From an uncultured Ruminococcus sp. (GTDB lineage Bacteria; Bacillota_A; Clostridia; Oscillospirales; Ruminococcaceae), in assembly GCA_902782875.1 (NCBI GenBank), contig CACZPE010000323.1:1-6011 (forward strand): DNA of 6,011 nt. The letters are read 5' to 3'. Numbering within the stretch: the first letter of the stretch is position 1; the number at the start of each line of letters is the position of its first letter. The position numbers and the translations under genes are program-made. Below, piece after piece: positions 1 through 5,078 of this stretch. Under the pieces are notes generated by a model. That model saw nothing but the letters and a program-made list of their open reading frames with translations. It searched no databases and was not told the DNA's origin.

Positions 1-22
1 ACTGTATCTTAGATTCGTACAT
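1..22 (-). CDS. rpsI: 30S ribosomal protein S9, 5' end only (partial)
   Basis: Only the first seven codons are inside the window, reading MYESKIQ on the minus strand before the edge. This N-terminus is typical of S9 in Clostridia, and the gene directly follows rplM, the conserved order in nearly all bacteria. A strong AAGGAGG ribosome binding site (about 32-38) overlaps the rplM stop codon and lies 9 nt before the ATG at 22-20. S9 is a small-subunit protein whose C-terminal tail reaches the P-site tRNA, but that part is not visible. The 14-nt gap and the lack of a promoter or terminator between the genes indicate co-transcription with rplM. The identification rests on synteny plus seven residues. 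Confidence 0.85.
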
Positions 23-36
23 TGCTCATACCCTCC

Positions 37-465
37 TTATATCTCGTAGAGCTCGGGCTTCTGAGCCTGCTGCTCGTGCTCTGCGCCTGCATATACTCTC
101 AGGCGTGTAAGAGCCTTTCTGCCGAGTGTATTGTTGGGGAGCATACCGTTAACAGCGATGGTCATAGCCTTCTGAGGATTCTTCTTCATGAGATCGCTGT
201 ACTTTATCTCCTTGAGACCGCCGATCCAGCCGGTGTGCCATCTGTAGCTCTTCTGCTCGAGCTTCTTACCGGTGAGGACAGCCTCTGCACAGTTGATGAT
301 TATAACATGATCGCCGCAGTCAGCGTGGGGTGCAAATGTAGGCTTGTGCTTGCCTCTGAGTATGGTAGCAGCCTGTGCAGCTACACGACCGAGGGGCTTG
401 CCCTTTGCATCAAGAATATACCACTTGCGCTCGATATCTGCAGCCTTAGGCATATAAGTTGACAT
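37..465 (-). CDS. rplM: 50S ribosomal protein L13
   Basis: This is complete L13, an early-assembling large-subunit protein that binds 23S rRNA. The product is 142 residues, the usual bacterial length. Family signatures are visible: ERKWYILDAKGKPLGR near residues 12-27, the HKPTFAPHADCGDHV stretch, the YRWHTGWIGGLKE segment and GMLPNNTLGRKALTRL toward the C-terminus. The frame is open further upstream to about 525, but I chose the ATG at 465-463: AAGGAGA (472-478) lies 6 nt before it, while the ATG two codons earlier is only 1 nt from that site, and the protein then begins MSTYMPK as in relatives. rpsI follows after 14 nt. A consensus promoter and a structured leader precede it, pointing to the autoregulated rplM-rpsI operon. 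Nothing in the protein is unusual. Confidence 0.98.
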   Translation of the reverse strand: MSTYMPKAADIERKWYILDAKGKPLGRVAAQAATILRGKHKPTFAPHADCGDHVIIINCAEAVLTGKKLEQKSYRWHTGWIGGLKEIKYSDLMKKNPQKAMTIAVNGMLPNNTLGRKALTRLRVYAGAEHEQQAQKPELYEI

Positions 466-554
466 GATCATTCTCCTTATCAGTTTATTTCGTCCGCCGT
501 AAAGGAGAGATCGGAACATCAGCATCTATCCCAACTGTCCTTTTTGCAAACAAC
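466..554 (-). promoter_or_regulatory. rplM 5' leader with anti-Shine-Dalgarno element (candidate L13 leader)
   Basis: The untranslated leader between the predicted start of transcription (about 554) and the rplM start is about 90 nt and has pairing potential. CAGTT (533-537) can pair with AACTG (481-485), enclosing an inner imperfect stem of GTTCCG (512-517) with CGGCGGAC (492-499). The loop of that inner stem contains TCTCCTT (502-508), the exact complement of the AAGGAGA ribosome binding site at 472-478. Firmicutes are known to carry an L13 leader family in front of rplM that is thought to mediate autoregulation. The position fits, but I could not test this sequence against the family model, and the pairings were found by eye. 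Confidence 0.6.
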
Positions 555-561
555 AAAAGTG

Positions 562-590
562 ATTATACCGCATTGTGAAAACAATGTCAA
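562..590 (-). promoter_or_regulatory. sigma-A promoter of rplM-rpsI
   Basis: A perfect -35 box TTGACA (585-590) and a perfect -10 box TATAAT (562-567) are separated by exactly 17 bp on the minus strand. Transcription would begin near 554 and run through the structured leader into rplM. A match to consensus at all twelve positions is what one expects for a highly expressed ribosomal protein operon. Confidence 0.93.
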
Positions 591-1041
591 GCCGTTTGAG
601 ATAAAATTTCAAAATATATCTCCGATACTCTGCATTTCTCTTTGTTTTTCACTGTTTCTCTTCATTTCGCTCATACCATCCCGAGTTTATGCATCTGCCG
701 TGCGAGCTCATCATATACACCAAAAAAGCCGCTGCAGAGCCGCATCATATGTGCTTTTTGCCGTATGCGACAGACCTCTCGTCTTACCCGTGCAAAATGC
801 ACATATCGCTTATACCGTGAAAACGTTTCACAATGTGATAAACACCGCATTATCCATATGTCAATGGCATTGTTGTAGATATTCACCATATAATGCAGCT
901 GATTTTTGTATGTTTGCACAATTATTCAAAAAATGCGGATTTTAGGCGATTTTTGAAATAAAATCAAGTCAAACGGGAAATATTTATTTAATAAAAAGAC
1001 CCCCTCACAAAAAATCATGCACATTTTCTACAAAAAATTGA
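591..1041. other. gene-free intergenic region between divergent promoters
   Basis: About 450 bp separate the rplM promoter from the coiled-coil gene promoter. Open frames of up to 133 codons cross it, but none has a ribosome binding site, recognisable motifs or codon use like the neighbouring genes. What can be seen are two close palindromes (790-802 and 817-831), a stretch at 835-866 resembling the rplM promoter region, and an AT-rich run from about 950 to 1041. It may be a regulatory region or decayed sequence. I saw no tRNA or other recognisable RNA gene. Confidence 0.5.
790..831. promoter_or_regulatory. pair of short palindromes, operator-like
   Basis: GTGCAAAATGCAC (790-802) is a 5-bp inverted repeat around AAA. 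GTGAAAACGTTTCAC (817-831) is a 6-bp inverted repeat around ACG. Their centres are 28 bp apart. The second has the TGAAA-CG-TTTCA character of LacI/GalR-family operators and partly matches the catabolite-response (cre) consensus, but the right half is one base out of register. No neighbouring regulator gene supports a specific assignment, and the sites are over 200 bp from the nearest strong promoter. A binding role is only a suggestion. Confidence 0.3.
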
Positions 1042-1070
1042 TTGACAAGAATATTAAAATGTGTTATAAT
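1042..1070 (+). promoter_or_regulatory. sigma-A promoter of the coiled-coil gene
   Basis: A perfect TTGACA (1042-1047) and a perfect TATAAT (1065-1070) are separated by 17 bp. Transcription should start near 1077, giving an untranslated leader of about 70 nt. This strength suggests the coiled-coil protein is abundant, or that expression is limited at a later step such as the hairpin in the leader. Confidence 0.93.
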
Positions 1071-1083
1071 ACTTATGATGCGT

Positions 1084-1107
1084 AATGAGGGGGATTCCTC
1101 ATTTTTT
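1084..1107 (+). terminator. terminator-like hairpin in the 5' leader of the coiled-coil gene
   Basis: AATGAGG (1084-1090) and CCTCATT (1097-1103) form a 7-bp stem around a GGGATT loop, and the descending arm runs into six consecutive T residues (1102-1107). This is the form of a small intrinsic terminator, yet it begins less than 10 nt after the predicted transcription start and 41 nt before the start codon. It could act as an attenuator or as a 5' stabilising hairpin. The stem is short and only moderately GC-rich, so efficient termination is doubtful. Confidence 0.5.
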
Positions 1108-1135
1108 ACCTTTATTTTAGTTTAGAGTTGGGAAT

Positions 1136-1142
1136 GGTGATC
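1136..1142 (+). promoter_or_regulatory. unusual ribosome binding site GGTGATC
   Basis: The coiled-coil gene has no AGGAGG-like site. Instead GGTGATC lies 5 nt before the ATG and is exactly complementary to the GAUCACC that precedes CCUCCU at the 3' end of bacterial 16S rRNA. Pairing there would put the ribosome in a roughly normal register. No other in-frame start exists upstream, since the frame meets a TAG at 1118-1120. Confidence 0.4.
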
Positions 1143-1147
1143 GAACA

Positions 1148-3475
1148 ATGGAGCTTGTGGAGTTTAAGTCGCTGCTGATAGAAGCACTGCATGATGAAGA
1201 AACAAAGGCAGAGATACTTAAAGCACTCAGCGAAGACAGCGTTGCTGAACAGCTGAAGGCATATGAAGATAAGATCAGATCTCTTGAAGATGATCTGTCG
1301 AGGATCTCCGCTGAAGCTAAGGAAGACTACGATAAGCTTCTCGATGAAAGAAACGAGCTCGAGGAGAAAGCCGCTGCTTCCATTGAGGATAAGGTCAGGA
1401 TCATCGGAGAAAAGGACAAGCTGCTTGAAGAGAAGGAGCAGCTGCTGTCGGAGAAGTCCGGCCGCATAGAGGAGCTCGAAGCAAGACTGCGCAGTGCAGA
1501 GGAATCCGGCGCAGAGAGCGAGAAGGCATCCGAGGAGAAGTTCGCTGCCATATCTGCAGAGAACGACAAGATAAAGTCCGAGCTTAGCGAGGAGATCGAA
1601 AAGCTGAAGGCAGAACTCAAGGCAAAGGAAGAGGAAGCCGAAGAGAAGGACAAGAAGATATCCGAGCTGTCCGCATCCGAAAATTCCCTCAAGGCTCAGA
1701 TAGATACGCTCAACTCCTCCGCAGAGGATATGAAGAAGCAGCTCGATTCTTCCGATTCCGAGAAGAATTCCGAGATCGGCAGGCTCAACGAGCGCATCAA
1801 TTCCATTACTGCAGAGCTTGAAGATGCAAAGGCAGAGATAGCTAAGTGCAACGATGCCGCAGATGCAATGGACAAGAAATACGAGAAGTCCGAGAGCGAC
1901 CGTGAAGAGCTTGAAAAGAAGCTTGAGGAAGCTCAGAAGTCTATAGATGATATCAAGGCCGAGAAGGAAAAGGCTCTTGAAGATGCCAAGGCAGACACAG
2001 AGCGCTTCGTAGCCGAGGCAAAGGCTGAGAAGGACAAGGAGATCGACGAGCTGAAGGCAGAGAGCGAGAAGACTGCTTCCGAAAAGGATAAGGCTCTTGA
2101 AGAAGCAAAGGCTGAGTCCGACAAGAAGATAGAAGAAGCCGAGAAGGCTCTTGAAGATGCTAAGGCAGAGGCTGAGAAGAAGCTCGAGGAAGCTAAGGAA
2201 GAATCCGAAAAGGCTCTCGAGGAGGCAAAGGCTGAGACAGAAAAGGCTGTATCCGAGAAGGAGCAGGCTGTCGAGGATGCCAAGAAGGAATCCGGCGAAA
2301 AGCTCAGTGAGCTTGAAAAGACTGTTTCCGAGCTTGAAAGCAAGCTGTCCGATATGACAGCAGAAGCAGAGAAGTTCAGGACAGAGTCCAAGGATAACCT
2401 TGACAAGGCAAATGAAGCCAAGGAAGATCTTGAGAAATACAAGGCTGAGGAGACCGCCCGCAATGCAGAGAACACCGCTCAGATCAACGGTCTTGAGAAC
2501 AAGGTGAAGACTCTCGGCGAGGAGCTCTCGAAGTTCAAGGAGACTGCCGATGCCAACGGCAAGCGTGCAGACGAGCTCTCAGAGCAGCTCAAGAACGAGA
2601 AGGCTGCATCCGAGGAGAAGGACAGCACTATGGAAGAAATGCGCCGTCAGCTCCAGGGTATGCTCGTTCTCCGTGAGAAGATCAATGAGTATGCAGCTAC
2701 AGCCAACGCATATGCAGAGGCAGTAGAGAATGCCCGCACCACCGTTGCCGAGAAGGAGCAGGAGATATCCGATCTTCGCGCTCAGGTAGACCCGCTTTCA
2801 GAACAGGTAAATCAGCTTTCCGGCCAGATCTCGCAGTACGAGGAGACCATCGCTACCAAGGATCAGCAGGTGCTTGAGATAGGCAAGTACGCCGAGAGCC
2901 TCAAGAACCATGCAGAGGAGCTCTCTCTCAAGGTAAACGATCAGGAGACTGCGATAAACGAGAAGGATCAGCTGATAGAGCAGCTCAATACGGATATAGA
3001 GGCATACAACTCCACATTCGGCAACCTTACCTCCGTATTTGAAAAGTACAAGAACCTCACACCTGCCACAAAGGAAGGCCTGCAGGATGTATTCCCGCAG
3101 AACCTCACAGTCCGCAGCTTCCTTTCATCGGGCGCGCAGTGGGGACATATACAGGCACTGTGGGATTTCGCACAGCAGAAGATAATAAACGAGGATTTCT
3201 CGGATATCACCACCCTCAACTATATCTTCAAATACTTCCTGGATTTCCACAACAGCTCGCATTCCACACCTCTGTATGCGCTGCTTGAGACAAAGCCCGG
3301 CGATACATTCGATGAGGAGCAGCACTCCAAGATAATGTCGAGAGAAGAAAGAAAGGCTGCCTTCTTTGCAAAGAAGAAGGACGCTCAGGAAGGCCCCATC
3401 AAGGAAGTCGTTCTCATGGGCTACAAGAACCTCAAGAACGGCAAGGTGATCCAGCCTTCACTCGTTAAGGTATGA
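1148..3475 (+). CDS. long cytosolic coiled-coil protein with GrpE-like C-terminal domain
   Basis: The product has 775 residues and no signal peptide or membrane segment, so it should be cytosolic. Residues about 36-620 are a near-continuous coiled coil dominated by Glu, Lys, Ala, Ser and Leu. The first proline is residue 549, the only cysteine is residue 234, and the first tryptophans are 665 and 672. Residues 274-382 are built from 11- and 18-residue repeats of the type EKALEEAKAES. From about 621 the composition becomes that of a folded domain. The last 60 residues read like the GrpE beta-domain: GDTFDEEQH at 718-726, then VVLMGY and VIQPSLVKV at the very end, against FDPNLHQAV, LQKGY and VIRPSMVKV in typical GrpE as I recall it. 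GrpE itself is about 200 residues and releases ADP from DnaK, so this is not an ordinary GrpE. A role as an elongated Hsp70 partner is possible; a purely structural role is equally open. It has its own strong promoter, a leader hairpin and a following terminator. Confidence 0.9.
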   Translation: MELVEFKSLLIEALHDEETKAEILKALSEDSVAEQLKAYEDKIRSLEDDLSRISAEAKEDYDKLLDERNELEEKAAASIEDKVRIIGEKDKLLEEKEQLLSEKSGRIEELEARLRSAEESGAESEKASEEKFAAISAENDKIKSELSEEIEKLKAELKAKEEEAEEKDKKISELSASENSLKAQIDTLNSSAEDMKKQLDSSDSEKNSEIGRLNERINSITAELEDAKAEIAKCNDAADAMDKKYEKSESDREELEKKLEEAQKSIDDIKAEKEKALEDAKADTERFVAEAKAEKDKEIDELKAESEKTASEKDKALEEAKAESDKKIEEAEKALEDAKAEAEKKLEEAKEESEKALEEAKAETEKAVSEKEQAVEDAKKESGEKLSELEKTVSELESKLSDMTAEAEKFRTESKDNLDKANEAKEDLEKYKAEETARNAENTAQINGLENKVKTLGEELSKFKETADANGKRADELSEQLKNEKAASEEKDSTMEEMRRQLQGMLVLREKINEYAATANAYAEAVENARTTVAEKEQEISDLRAQVDPLSEQVNQLSGQISQYEETIATKDQQVLEIGKYAESLKNHAEELSLKVNDQETAINEKDQLIEQLNTDIEAYNSTFGNLTSVFEKYKNLTPATKEGLQDVFPQNLTVRSFLSSGAQWGHIQALWDFAQQKIINEDFSDITTLNYIFKYFLDFHNSSHSTPLYALLETKPGDTFDEEQHSKIMSREERKAAFFAKKKDAQEGPIKEVVLMGYKNLKNGKVIQPSLVKV
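1967..2293 (+). repeat. in-frame 11/18-residue coiled-coil repeats
   Basis: Residues 274-382 of the coiled-coil protein divide exactly into units of 11, 11, 11, 18, 18, 11, 11 and 18 residues, most ending in a variant of ALEEAKAES. An 18-residue unit equals 11 plus 7, so hendecads alternate with added heptads, a known way to reduce supercoil twist. At DNA level the copies share blocks such as GAGAAGGCTCTTGAAGATGC but differ at synonymous sites, suggesting older duplication rather than recent slippage. Confidence 0.8.
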
Positions 3476-3480
3476 TCTAT

Positions 3481-3512
3481 GGAAGGGAACGGATGCCCGT
3501 TCCCTTCTTTTT
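3481..3512 (+). terminator. strong intrinsic terminator after the coiled-coil gene
   Basis: An 11-bp perfect stem (3482-3492 with 3497-3507, core GGGAACGG/CCGTTCCC) around an ATGC loop is followed directly by TTTTT (3508-3512). It begins 6 nt after the stop codon. The next gene's ribosome binding site starts only a few bases beyond, so the terminator sits between two closely spaced genes on the same strand and should reduce read-through into the second. Confidence 0.92.
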
Positions 3513-3528
3513 GAGAAAAGGAGTTCAT

Positions 3529-3981
3529 ATGCTTGTGCTTATATGCAGGGAAGCGTGTGAGGACGGTTCCCTTGTCTTCACAATATACGACACCGACAGC
3601 AAAAAAGTGACACGGTACACAAATGCCGAGCTGATGCCGCTCGTAGTATCTAAACATATAAACAACGCAAAGCTTGAGAACAGCGTTATAAAGATCACCG
3701 ACAGCCGCCGCTCCCTGCAGACCATATCCTATGAACAGGGGAAGACCGACAGTGCGTTCTATGTGATCAAGAGCTATGTATCGCCCGTTGGCTCAAATAT
3801 GTACGCCGTTGTGAGCAACCGCGGAAATATATTTGAGTTCTCCGAATCTATGGCAGAAGAATTCTTCAACACTCATTTCCTGGTCAATGCATATTTTGCC
3901 AGAAAGGGCATGCATGTGATAAATGTGCCCACATTCTCCTCTGCCCTGCAGAAATCACTTGAGCACATCAACAATCACTGA
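3529..3981 (+). CDS. hypothetical protein of 150 residues, unrecognised
   Basis: I do not recognise this protein. It begins MLVLICREACEDG and has no signal peptide, no membrane segment and no obvious catalytic motif. It reads as a mixed alpha/beta soluble protein: short beta-like stretches (LVFTIYD, SAFYVIKSYV, MYAVVSNRGNIFEF) precede a helical C-terminus. The frame is open back to an ATG at 3472, but I chose 3529 because AAAAGGAG (3516-3523) lies 5 nt before it and the intervening stretch is the terminator hairpin of the previous gene. The membrane-protein gene follows after 9 nt, so the two are probably co-transcribed. No promoter was evident in the short space after the terminator; expression may come from read-through or from a promoter inside the upstream coding region. 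Confidence 0.85.
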   Translation: MLVLICREACEDGSLVFTIYDTDSKKVTRYTNAELMPLVVSKHINNAKLENSVIKITDSRRSLQTISYEQGKTDSAFYVIKSYVSPVGSNMYAVVSNRGNIFEFSESMAEEFFNTHFLVNAYFARKGMHVINVPTFSSALQKSLEHINNH

Positions 3982-3990
3982 GGATAGTAA

Positions 3991-4527
3991 ATGGAAAGTA
4001 TGATAAAACGCACGGTGAAGGGCTGGCTGTGGTGGCTCGCAGGCGAGGTGATATGCTTCCTGTTCACCGCGTGTATGCTGATGCCCATGAAGCGCTCCAT
4101 GCTGATCATGATGTTCACGGCGGTATCCGCAGTGCTCATAGTGAACGGGCTTTACTTCAACTTTGCGCACAAATGCGCATCTGCCGACCGCAATGCCGTG
4201 AAATTCCACAAAGCTCCGCCCGACAGACTTATGGCCGTGAAGATGGCACTGACCGCTCCCCTGCCGCAGTATATCCTCTGGATCATGCTCGCTCTTTCAA
4301 AGGCTCGTGTCATCCGTGACATATTCAATATCTATATCCTGTCGAACATACAGTGCATCGCATGGGTGGATCTTTTCACAAGCGAGCGCACGATAGACCA
4401 TCTGTCAACAGCAGGACTGTTCGGTCTGCTGCTTCTGGTACTTGCCGCACCTGCCACGATCATAGTGACATATGAGCTGGTATACCGTGACATAGATGTA
4501 AAGTCTATACTGATGTACAAAAAATAG
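3991..4527 (+). CDS. hypothetical multi-pass membrane protein of 178 residues
   Basis: The family is not recognised. Hydrophobic segments at about residues 12-31, 37-57 and 141-161 are clear membrane spans, and 87-103 and 111-129 are weaker candidates, giving four or five passes. A positively charged loop (KFHKAPPDR, about 71-79) follows the second span and may face the cytoplasm. There are no transporter or enzyme motifs I can name. The start at 3991 has an AGGA (3981-3984) 6 nt upstream that overlaps the stop of the previous gene; an ATG three codons later is the alternative. The 9-nt spacing suggests an operon with the 150-residue gene. Its TAG stop lies at the foot of the shared hairpin that ends the unit. 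Confidence 0.85.
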   Translation: MESMIKRTVKGWLWWLAGEVICFLFTACMLMPMKRSMLIMMFTAVSAVLIVNGLYFNFAHKCASADRNAVKFHKAPPDRLMAVKMALTAPLPQYILWIMLALSKARVIRDIFNIYILSNIQCIAWVDLFTSERTIDHLSTAGLFGLLLLVLAAPATIIVTYELVYRDIDVKSILMYKK

Positions 4528-4557
4528 ATGCCTTTTGAGCGGGCTCAAAAGGCATCT
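4526..4557. terminator. bidirectional terminator between convergent genes
   Basis: A long perfect stem (AGATGCCTTTTGAG pairing with CTCAAAAGGCATCT, 4526-4539 with 4544-4557) has a CGGG loop. In the minus direction it is followed by A and six T residues (complement of 4519-4524), making it a textbook terminator for the thioesterase gene. In the plus direction the tail is only GCTTTC, so termination of the membrane-protein transcript may be less efficient. The plus-strand stop codon overlaps the stem, and the minus-strand stop lies 5 nt beyond it. Confidence 0.88.
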
Positions 4558-4561
4558 GCTT

Positions 4562-4963
4562 TCATCTGCCGGAATGGCATCCCATGATTGTCACAAGGGC
4601 TATCTTCTTGCCGGTATCGTCGGTAACGGTGACCTCATAGTACACTGTAGTCCTGCCGTCCTTTATGCATACCGCTTCAGCGAACAGCTTAGTCCCCTTG
4701 CAGTAGTTGAGGAAGGATATGTTCGAGCTCACGGATACCACATCGGGCTTTTCGATAAATGCATTCGTTGCTACGGCAAAGGCAAAATCCGCAAGGGTAA
4801 AGTATACCGCTCCCATTACGCCGCCTACCGCATTCCGGTGCTGATCGCCGAGCTCACATGATATCCTTGAATATTTCTCCCCTGCCTCCTCGATATATGC
4901 ACCGCACATCGCGGCATATCTGTCGTGTGAGAACATTTCGCGCACTTCTTCTATCGTCTTCAT
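4562..4963 (-). CDS. PaaI-family hotdog-fold acyl-CoA thioesterase
   Basis: The protein has 133 residues, the usual size for a single hotdog domain of the PaaI/YbgC-like thioesterase group, which hydrolyse acyl-CoA thioesters in the cytosol. The signature lies at residues 42-67: HRN, then GGVMGA, then TLADFAFAVATN, with Asp59 in the place of the catalytic acidic residue on the central helix. The next strand, SVSSNISFLNYCKG, is also typical. The textbook HGG is replaced by MGA at 50-52, so the usual histidine is missing; substrate and activity are therefore uncertain. The start is firm: GGAGG (4969-4973) lies 5 nt before the ATG. The gene has its own promoter (5008-5036) and the terminator at 4526-4557, so it is monocistronic. 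It converges on the membrane-protein gene and diverges from the lipoprotein gene. Confidence 0.9.
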   Translation of the reverse strand: MKTIEEVREMFSHDRYAAMCGAYIEEAGEKYSRISCELGDQHRNAVGGVMGAVYFTLADFAFAVATNAFIEKPDVVSVSSNISFLNYCKGTKLFAEAVCIKDGRTTVYYEVTVTDDTGKKIALVTIMGCHSGR

Positions 4964-5007
4964 ATATACCTCCGTGTCGCTTTAAAGTCTTAATAACTGC
5001 GTTTATC

Positions 5008-5036
5008 AGTATATCACTTCTCACGGATAAAATCAA
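5008..5036 (-). promoter_or_regulatory. sigma-A promoter of the thioesterase gene
   Basis: On the minus strand TTGATT (5031-5036) and TATACT (5008-5013) are separated by 17 bp. Each box is one or two bases from consensus. The predicted start near 5001 gives a leader of about 35 nt to the thioesterase ATG. No comparably good promoter for the divergent lipoprotein gene was found in the 115-bp gap. Confidence 0.75.
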
Positions 5037-5078
5037 GTGTTTTATCATATCTCATATCAAAAACCTGAAGGAGACTTT

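Noticed and set aside
466..525. N-terminal extension of L13 by 20 residues
   Set aside because: The added part coincides with the structured leader, lacks a ribosome binding site, and would make the protein longer than the normal 142 residues.
724..744. Minus-strand terminator from the GC-rich stretch followed by TTTTTT
   Set aside because: The GCGGC elements are direct repeats, not inverted ones, and only a 3-bp stem can form before the T run.
817..831. CcpA catabolite-response (cre) site
   Set aside because: The left half fits the cre consensus but the right half is one base out of register (15-bp odd palindrome), so only an unspecified operator-like site is reported.
671..919. Minus-strand open frame of 82 codons in the intergenic region
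   Set aside because: It begins with GTG, no ribosome binding site precedes it or any internal ATG, its codon use differs from the neighbours, and no family is recognisable. Its C-terminal text (YDELARQMHKLG) looks protein-like, so a decayed fragment cannot be excluded.
544..945. Plus-strand open frame of 133 codons
   Set aside because: It overlaps the rplM promoter and leader, has no ribosome binding site, and its Cys/His/Phe-rich composition looks like translated noncoding sequence.
1967..2293. CRISPR array or tandem DNA repeat
   Set aside because: The repetition is at protein level within one frame, copies differ at synonymous positions, and there are no spacers.
1933..2475. Serine-rich minus-strand frame of 180 codons opposite the coiled coil
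   Set aside because: It is the antisense shadow of the Glu/Lys/Ala-rich coiled-coil gene, whose codon bias keeps the complementary frame open.
4974..5078. Plus-strand promoter for the lipoprotein gene
   Set aside because: TATCAT near 5042 and similar AT-rich hexamers have no acceptable -35 box at 16-18 bp, so no promoter is called.
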